40,689 nucleotides of DNA from assembly GCA_945871285.1 (NCBI GenBank), contig CAMBWO010000006.1:1-40689 (forward strand), read 5' to 3'. Source of the stretch: Pseudorhodobacter antarcticus. GTDB taxonomy: Bacteria; Pseudomonadota; Alphaproteobacteria; Rhodobacterales; Rhodobacteraceae. Of the stretch, positions 33,133 through 40,689 are shown piece by piece; position 1 is the stretch's first letter, and each line of letters starts with the position of its first letter. The notes below the pieces were generated by a model. The model ran no database searches and was not told the DNA's origin. It saw nothing but the letters and a program-made list of their open reading frames with translations. The translations under genes and the position numbers were made by a program.

Positions 33133-33187
33133 CTTCTCCCGCCGCCCCGCTAGTCTTGGGTCAGAACGCAGACCCAAAGGGGACCCG

Positions 33188-36510
<3,323 letters not shown>

Positions 36511-36521
<11 letters not shown>

Positions 36522-39500
36522 CCCTACCTTCACCGGCACCCGCGTCGGCTATAACATCGTGATCGTCACGCTGGACAGCCACGCCGCCGGCCCCGCCGCC
36601 CGCATCGCGCCCCGTCTGGCCCGCGACTTTCCCGGCCTCAACGTTACCGTCCACGCAGCCGCCGAATGGGCTGAAAATCCGCACTCGCTGGCCAATGCCA
36701 AGGCGGCGCTCAAAACCGCCGATATCGTCGTCGCGAACCTGATCTTCATCGAAGAACACATCAACGCCATCCTGCCCGACCTGACCGAAGCCCGCGCCCG
36801 CGTGGATGCCTTTGTCGGCGTCATCGCCGATGCCCAGATCACCAAACTGACCCGCATGGGCGATCTGGACATGGCCAAGCCAGCGTCCGGCCTGATGGCG
36901 ATGCTGAAAAAGCTGAAACCGCAAAAGGGCAATTCGGCCGGCTCGGGCGAACGTCAGATGTCGATGCTGCGCCGCATCCCCAAGATCCTGCGCTTCATTC
37001 CCGGCAAGGCGCAGGACCTGCGCGCCTGGTTCTTGATGATGCAATACTGGCTCGGCGGCTCTGACGACAACATGGAGCAGATGATCCGCTTTCTGATCTC
37101 GAAATACTCCACCCATCAGAACTGGCGCGGCACCGCCTCCAAGGCCCCCATCGACTACCCCGAGGTCGCCCTTTATCATCCCTCCCTGCCGAACCGCATC
37201 ACCACCAACATCGCCGACCTGCCCCGCCCCGCCGGGGCCACCGCCACTGTCGGCCTCTTGATGCTGCGCTCCTACGTCCTCTCCGCCGACACCGCCCACT
37301 ATGACGCCGTCATCCGCGCGTTCGAAGCCCGCGGCATCGCATGCGTTCCCGCCTTTGCCGGTGGCCTCGATGGCCGCCCCGCCATCACCGCCTTCTTTCA
37401 GAACGGCCAAAAGGTCCGCATCGACGCCATGGTCTCGCTGACCGGCTTCTCCCTCGTCGGCGGCCCGGCCTATAACGACAGCGACGCTGCCGTCGCCGCC
37501 CTGTCCGCGCTGGACGTGCCTTACATCGCCGCCCATCCCTTGGAGTTTCAAACCCTCGGCCAATGGGCCACCGCAGGCTCCGGCCTTGGTCCCATCGAAA
37601 CCACCATGCTGATCGCCCTGCCCGAGATTGACGGCGCGACCAACCCCACCGTCTTTGCCGGGCGTCACGGGCTAGACGGCTGCAAGGGCTGCGCCCATGC
37701 CTGCACCGGGTCCACCGTGTCCAAGGCCATGTCGCCCTGCCCCGAACGCATCACCGTTCTGGCCGAGAAAACCCTGCGCCTGGCCCATCTGCGCCAGATG
37801 CGCAATGCCGACAAAAAGGTCGGCGTGGTCCTGTTCGGCTTTCCCCCCAATGCCGGTGCCGCCGGAACCGCCGCCTACCTGTCGGTCTTTGAAAGCCTGC
37901 ACAATACCCTGCTGGGCCTGAAATCCGCGGGTTACACCGTCACCGTCCCCGAAACTGTCGATGACCTGCGCGCCCAGGTGCTTAGGGGCAACGCCGCCAC
38001 CTTTGGCCAACCCGCCAATGTTGCCGCCTTCGTCGATGCCGACACCATCGTCCGCCACACCACCCACCTGCGCGAAGTCGAATCCGTCTGGGGCCCCGCC
38101 CCCGGCAAGGTGCAATCCGATGGCCGCAACGTGTTCATTCTCGGCCAGCAGTTCGGCAACGTCTTCGTCGGCCTGCAACCGACCTTCGGCTACGAAGGCG
38201 ACCCGATGCGCCTGCTGTTCGAACGCGGCTTTGCGCCCACCCATGCCTTTGTCCAGTTCTACCTGTGGCTGCGCAACACCTTTGCCGCCGATGTCCTGCT
38301 GCACTTCGGCATGCACGGCGCTTTGGAGTTCATGCCCGGCAAACAGGCTGGCATGGGCGCAGGCGACTGGCCCGACCGTCTGATCGGCGAAATGCCCAAC
38401 GTCTACCTCTACGCCGCCAACAACCCGTCCGAGGCGTCGCTGGCCAAGCGTCGGTCCAACGCCGTCACGATCACCCACCTGACCCCGCCCCTGTCGCAAG
38501 CTGGCCTTTACAAAGGTCTGATCGAACTCAAGGAAACCCTGACCCGCTGGCGCGTTTCGGCCACGGATTCCAACGACCTGACGGACCTCGAGGCACTCAT
38601 CGCCGAACAATCCGCCGCCGTTGACATGGCCGGACACGAACCCGCCGTCCTGTGGCTGAAACTGCTCGAGGCCGAGGATGCCCTGATCCCCGATGGCCTG
38701 CATGTCGTCGGCCGCCCGATGTCCGCCGCCGCCCGCGCCGCCTATCTGGACCTGCTGCCGCCGATGGATGCCACCGAACGCGCCCGCATCGACGCCCAGC
38801 TGGCCACCGACACCGAAATCCCCGCCCTGCTGCGCGCCTTGTCCGGCCGCTTCATCGCCCCGGTGCCCGGCGGCGACCTGATCCGCAGCCCCCAAATCCT
38901 GCCCACCGGCCGCAACATCCACGCCTTCGACCCCTTCCGCATGCCCACCGAGTTTGCCCTGCGCGACGGTGCCGCCCAGGCCGCCAAATTGCTCGACGCG
39001 CACCCCACCCTGCCGCGCACCGTGGCCTTGGTCCTGTGGGGATCGGACAACATCAAATCCGATGGCGGCCCCATCGCCCAGGCCCTCGCCCTCATGGGCG
39101 CCCGCCCGCGCTTTGACAGCTATGGCCGCCTCTGCGGCGCCGACCTGATCCCGCTGGCCGACCTCGCCCGCCCCCGCATCGACGTTCTGATGACCCTGTC
39201 CGGCATCTTCCGCGACCTTCTGCCCCTGCAAACCCGCATGCTGGCCGAGGCGGCCTATAAATGCGCCACCGCCGATGAACCGGTCGCCCAAAACTTCATC
39301 CGAGCCCACGCCCTCGCCTATGCCGAGAAAATGGGCGTGGATATGGAGGTCGCCAGCCTGCGCGTCTTCTCAAACGCCGAAGGCGCCTATGGCTCCAACG
39401 TCAACACTCTGGTCGACCAGTCCGCCTTTGGTGAAGAGGACGAGCTGGCCGACGCTTATGAGGCCCGCAAATCCTTTGCCTATGGCCGCAACGGCAAGGC

Positions 39501-40076
39501 GGTCAAGAACGCCGCCCTGCTGCAAAACGCGCTCAAGGATGTCGATCTGGCCTACCAGAACCTTGAATCCGTCGAACTGGGCGTAACCTCCGTCGATCAC
39601 TACTTCGACACCCTGGGCGGCATCGCCCGCGCCGTCAAACGCGTGCGCGGCGTGGAAACCCCGGTCTACATTTCCGACCAGACCCGTGGCACCGGCAAGA
39701 TCCGCTCCTTGCGCGACCAGATCGCCCTAGAATCCCGCTCGCGGATGCTGAACCCCAAGTTTTACGAGGGGCTGCTCAACCACGGCGGCGAAGGCGTGCG
39801 GCAGATCGAAAGCCACGTCACCAACACCCTTGGCTGGTCGGCCACCACCGCACAGGTTGACCCCTGGGTCTACCAGCGCCTGTCCGAAACCTTCGTGCTG
39901 GACGAAACCATGCGCCGCCGAATGTCGGCCCTGAACCCGCAAGCAAGCGCCCGCATGGCCAACCGCCTGATCGAGGCGTCTGAGCGGTCCTATTGGTCGC
40001 CCGACGCCGCCACCCTCGCCGCCCTGCAAGGGGCTGCGGATGAACTAGAAGATCGTCTGGAAGGGATAGCCGCCGA

Positions 40077-40080
<4 letters not shown>
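36511..40080 (+). CDS. bchH: Magnesium chelatase subunit H (BchH)
   Basis: 1189 residues, close to the ~1190 of Rhodobacter BchH. It binds protoporphyrin IX and, with the AAA+ subunits BchI and BchD (not in this window), inserts Mg2+, the committed step to bacteriochlorophyll. Recognisable: N-terminal [52 protein letters not shown], and [19 protein letters not shown] with histidines of the porphyrin cavity. The start at 36511 is preferred over an in-frame ATG at 36493 because [19 protein letters not shown] fits family length and GAGG lies upstream at 36495-36498. A 13-codon mini-ORF bridges its stop to bchL. Confidence 0.96.

Positions 40081-40689
<609 letters not shown>

Larger units (their letters stand above)
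32873..33187. promoter_or_regulatory. Divergent ppaA / bchF control region
   Basis: 315 bases without a gene, much richer in A+T than the flanks. It contains two PpsR operators (32971-32988 and 33115-33132), an inverted repeat TAAACTT-N9-AAGTTTA at 33102-33124, the ribosome site AAAGGGG (33176-33182) five bases before the bchF start, and a candidate bchF -35 TTGACA (33127-33132) followed 18 bases on by TAGTCT. The operator centres are 144 bases apart, which would suit bending or looping by tetrameric PpsR. Confidence 0.7.

Overview
The window is GC-rich chromosomal DNA of a purple alphaproteobacterium, most likely an (an)aerobic anoxygenic phototroph of the Rhodobacteraceae. Evidence for this is the right-hand third, a photosynthesis gene cluster in the Rhodobacter arrangement: idi, bchP, a PucC-like carrier gene and bchG on the minus strand, then ppsR and ppaA/aerR, and divergently bchF-bchN-bchB-bchH-bchL running off the right edge. 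Class I lysyl-tRNA synthetase and cytochrome-linked urate hydroxylase PuuD also fit this group.

Layout. (1) Positions 1-6825 form a urate-to-glyoxylate catabolic island: puuD (cut by the left edge), a VOC protein, LysR and HxlR regulators, a DUF1330 protein, uraH, a puuE-uraD fusion, an ureidoglycine aminohydrolase and allA. Allantoate amidohydrolase is not in the window. (2) Positions 6826-15257 hold central and accessory metabolism: an alpha/beta hydrolase, a cold-shock protein, an EEP-family phosphohydrolase, a hydroxylysine-kinase-like/phospho-lyase pair, convergent rpe and gnd, and a glyoxylate/hydroxypyruvate reductase-like gene. Two REPIN-like paired palindromes and a second family of hairpin repeats sit in the gaps. 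(3) Positions 15420-19624 are a minus-strand operon coxG-coxS-coxL-coxM for a molybdenum hydroxylase of form II type (AYRGAGR loop), so probably not a true CO dehydrogenase. (4) Positions 19759-26515 carry a beta-helix (pectate-lyase-like) protein, a short BLUF photoreceptor, a DUF4864 exported protein, lysS, a small-molecule kinase, a TerB-like protein and a truncated or frameshifted HNH-nuclease-like remnant. (5) Positions 26648-40689 are the photosynthesis cluster.

How the parts work together. BchN, BchB and BchL form the dark-operative protochlorophyllide reductase, BchH is the magnesium chelatase large subunit, BchF hydrates the 3-vinyl group, and BchG and BchP attach and reduce the isoprenoid tail, with Idi supplying precursors. 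PpsR (both redox cysteines present) and PpaA/AerR (B12-ligand histidine present) flank three TGT-N12-ACA operators that I located at 30558, 32971 and 33115. A stand-alone BLUF protein about 10 kb away together with the SCHIC-type PpaA is reminiscent of AppA split into two polypeptides; this is an inference.

No tRNA, rRNA, CRISPR array, insertion sequence or origin was recognised.
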